Below are positions 51,407-52,700 of a stretch of 52,700 nucleotides of DNA, in pieces. The notes under the pieces are model-generated. The model saw only the letters and a program-made list of their open reading frames with translations, did not search any database and was not told where the DNA came from. Within the stretch, counting starts at the first letter, position 1, and every line of letters starts with the position of its first letter. The translations under genes and the position numbers were made by a program. Source of the stretch: Saprospiraceae bacterium (GTDB taxonomy: Bacteria; Bacteroidota; Bacteroidia; Chitinophagales; Saprospiraceae); contig JAJTER010000007.1 in NCBI GenBank assembly GCA_021299835.1, forward strand, positions 1-52,700. The letters run 5' to 3'.

Positions 51407-52700
51407 TCAATGAATATTCATACTGTTTTTTAGTTTTTCCATGGTTTTTATGGCAAAATCTACTTCTTTGCGATGAGCCCGAAAAACTAAAATGGCCATT
51501 CTAATCCATAAAACGCCTAGAATAGTGGTTGAAGATACAAAAATATGACCATCTGCATGTATCAAAGCCAATAGTTTGGTGTTGGCTTCATTGGCATCAC
51601 CCTCCCTTGGAACGTACCTGAAAAGCGAGATACTTAATGCGGGAAATGGGCCAACTTCAAAGCCAGCGTTTTGAATTTCACGATAAAAATAATGGCTTAA
51701 ATCAATTTTTTCCGCTAAAACTTGTCGAAAAGGAGAAATTCCCAGCATGGACAGGGAAAACCAAAGTCGCATTCCCCGGAAATGCCTGGTTAATTCCGGG
51801 GAGTAATCCGCAGGTGATCGTTCATCCTGCCCTTCCATATCATCTTGTAAATACGCCGCAGTGTAATAGTTTGACTTAAAAAGGTGTTCTGCATTCCGAA
51901 CTAAAATCACGCCTGAACCATAAGGCATAAACAGGCTTTTATGTGGATCCATAACAATGGAATCTGCTTTTTCAATCCCTTTAAATTTACTTCTTAAGGC
52001 TTCAACTAAGAGGAAAAATCCACCGTAGGCTGCATCCACATGAAACCATATTCGATGATTAGATGCTATGTCTGCCAGTTTGTCCAATGGATCAATTGCC
52101 CCCGTATTTGTCGTTCCGGCAGAGCCAATAAGAAGAAAAGGTATCAAGCCAAGACGCAAGTCCTCCTTTATAATGGCCTCCAAAGCCTCTGGTTGCATAC
52201 TGAAATTTTCATCCATCGGAACATAACGGATAACTGATTCCCCCATGCCAGCTAAGCGTAATGCCTTTTGTACGCAGTGATGCGTTTCATCAGTTAAATA
52301 AATAACAGCTCTTTCAAAGTCTCTGGCTTTGAGTTCTTTATGATCTCTTGCAGCAATAATTCCTGTAAGATTGGCAATAGAGCCTCCGGAAAGTAAACTT
52401 CCGTGGCTTCGATGATCATACCCGACTAAGTTACACATCCAGGATATTACCTGGTTTTCCATCCTGACAGCACCAGGATTTGCAAAATTTACTCCGCTGT
52501 AGCGGTTAGTAAGGGCACCTAAAAAATCTCCCCAGGCTGCCGTTTCAATGCCTCCACCTGGAACATAGCCAAAGTGTTTGCCACTGCATGGATTAATACC
52601 ATTTTCAGTAACTGATTGATGAAAAACATCGAAAATCTGGTCTATTGGATAAGGGTTTTCCTGAAATGGCATGGACGCTAACGCTTTTCCAGCATCTTCG
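51407..52700 (-). CDS. Group II PLP-dependent decarboxylase (5' end outside window)
   Basis: At least 430 residues of a pyridoxal-dependent decarboxylase related to aromatic-L-amino-acid and glutamate decarboxylases. The PLP-lysine motif DPHKSLFMPYGSGVI, HVDAAYGGFFLL, the substrate loop region GSLLSGGSIANLTGIIAARD, and the TDETHHCVQKALRLAG segment are present. The frame stays open from the first in-frame ATG (52672) to the window edge at 52700 (EDAGKALAS precedes it), so the true start lies beyond the window and the N-terminus is incomplete. Substrate (aromatic amino acid, glutamate or other) cannot be settled. It is oriented like the SusC operon but belongs to a separate transcript. Confidence 0.88.
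   Translation of the reverse strand, partial: EDAGKALASMPFQENPYPIDQIFDVFHQSVTENGINPCSGKHFGYVPGGGIETAAWGDFLGALTNRYSGVNFANPGAVRMENQVISWMCNLVGYDHRSHGSLLSGGSIANLTGIIAARDHKELKARDFERAVIYLTDETHHCVQKALRLAGMGESVIRYVPMDENFSMQPEALEAIIKEDLRLGLIPFLLIGSAGTTNTGAIDPLDKLADIASNHRIWFHVDAAYGGFFLLVEALRSKFKGIEKADSIVMDPHKSLFMPYGSGVILVRNAEHLFKSNYYTAAYLQDDMEGQDERSPADYSPELTRHFRGMRLWFSLSMLGISPFRQVLAEKIDLSHYFYREIQNAGFEVGPFPALSISLFRYVPREGDANEANTKLLALIHADGHIFVSSTTILGVLWIRMAILVFRAHRKEVDFAIKTMEKLKNSMNIH

Overview
This window looks like a chromosomal segment of a low-GC member of the Bacteroidota, most likely class Saprospiria (the class is an inference from gene content and from small scattered hairpins; the phylum is well supported). 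Evidence for the phylum: a SusC/SusD pair, a PorW/SprE-type TPR lipoprotein of the type IX secretion system, DUF2480 and DUF5723 family proteins, promoters of the TTTG-N20-TAnnTTTG type, and many secreted or lipoprotein gene products. No rRNA, tRNA, CRISPR array, insertion sequence or phage gene was seen.

Layout. 1-2475: a decayed AAA/DUF4143 ATPase pseudogene, an intact relative preceded by a 15-bp perfect inverted repeat, and a shared terminator. 2476-7319: a large secreted Asp-box (VPS10/BNR) protein, then a periplasmic heavy-metal-associated (HMA) protein overlapped by a BNR/sialidase-like protein. 7320-12534: a secreted papain-type protease, an XRE regulator, an ECF sigma factor with a textbook Bacteroidota promoter, a rhomboid protease, phosphofructokinase and a conserved hypothetical protein. 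12699-19257: thymidine kinase, PurH, an outer-membrane barrel protein and two paralogous TPR proteins. 19258-19577: a non-coding island of 37-bp tandem repeats followed by three hairpins. 19578-25576: a PqqB-like metallo-hydrolase, an esterase, a DUF4440 protein, and a tight operon DUF5723 - scpB - DUF2480 - lytic transglycosylase. 25616-30994: the PorW/SprE-like lipoprotein divergent from an M23 peptidase, a HAD-like protein and a TIGR01777 epimerase. 31118-35430: a peptide-type ABC importer operon with structurally enlarged permeases and no ATPase gene. 35417-43383: a small lipoprotein, HU, a cystathionine gamma-synthase-type enzyme, DprA coupled to a phosphatase-like pseudoenzyme, LipA, a barrel protein, a polysaccharide-deacetylase-like protein and Upp. 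43441-51291: a LacI regulator, a palindromic operator, a double-esterase fusion, and a SusC-SusD-lipoprotein uptake operon. 51407-52700: a group II PLP decarboxylase cut by the window end.

How the genes work together: the last accessory block reads as a small uptake locus in which a LacI repressor, binding the 18-bp palindrome between itself and the esterase, controls removal of acyl groups from a substrate imported through SusCD. The most unusual protein is the alkaline-phosphatase-like product at 38486-39589, which keeps the family scaffold but has lost the nucleophile and nearly all metal ligands. It is translationally coupled to dprA. Other candidates for a closer look are the HMA/BNR gene pair, the modified ABC permeases, the lysine-rich insertion in the PorW/SprE homologue and the 37-bp repeat island.
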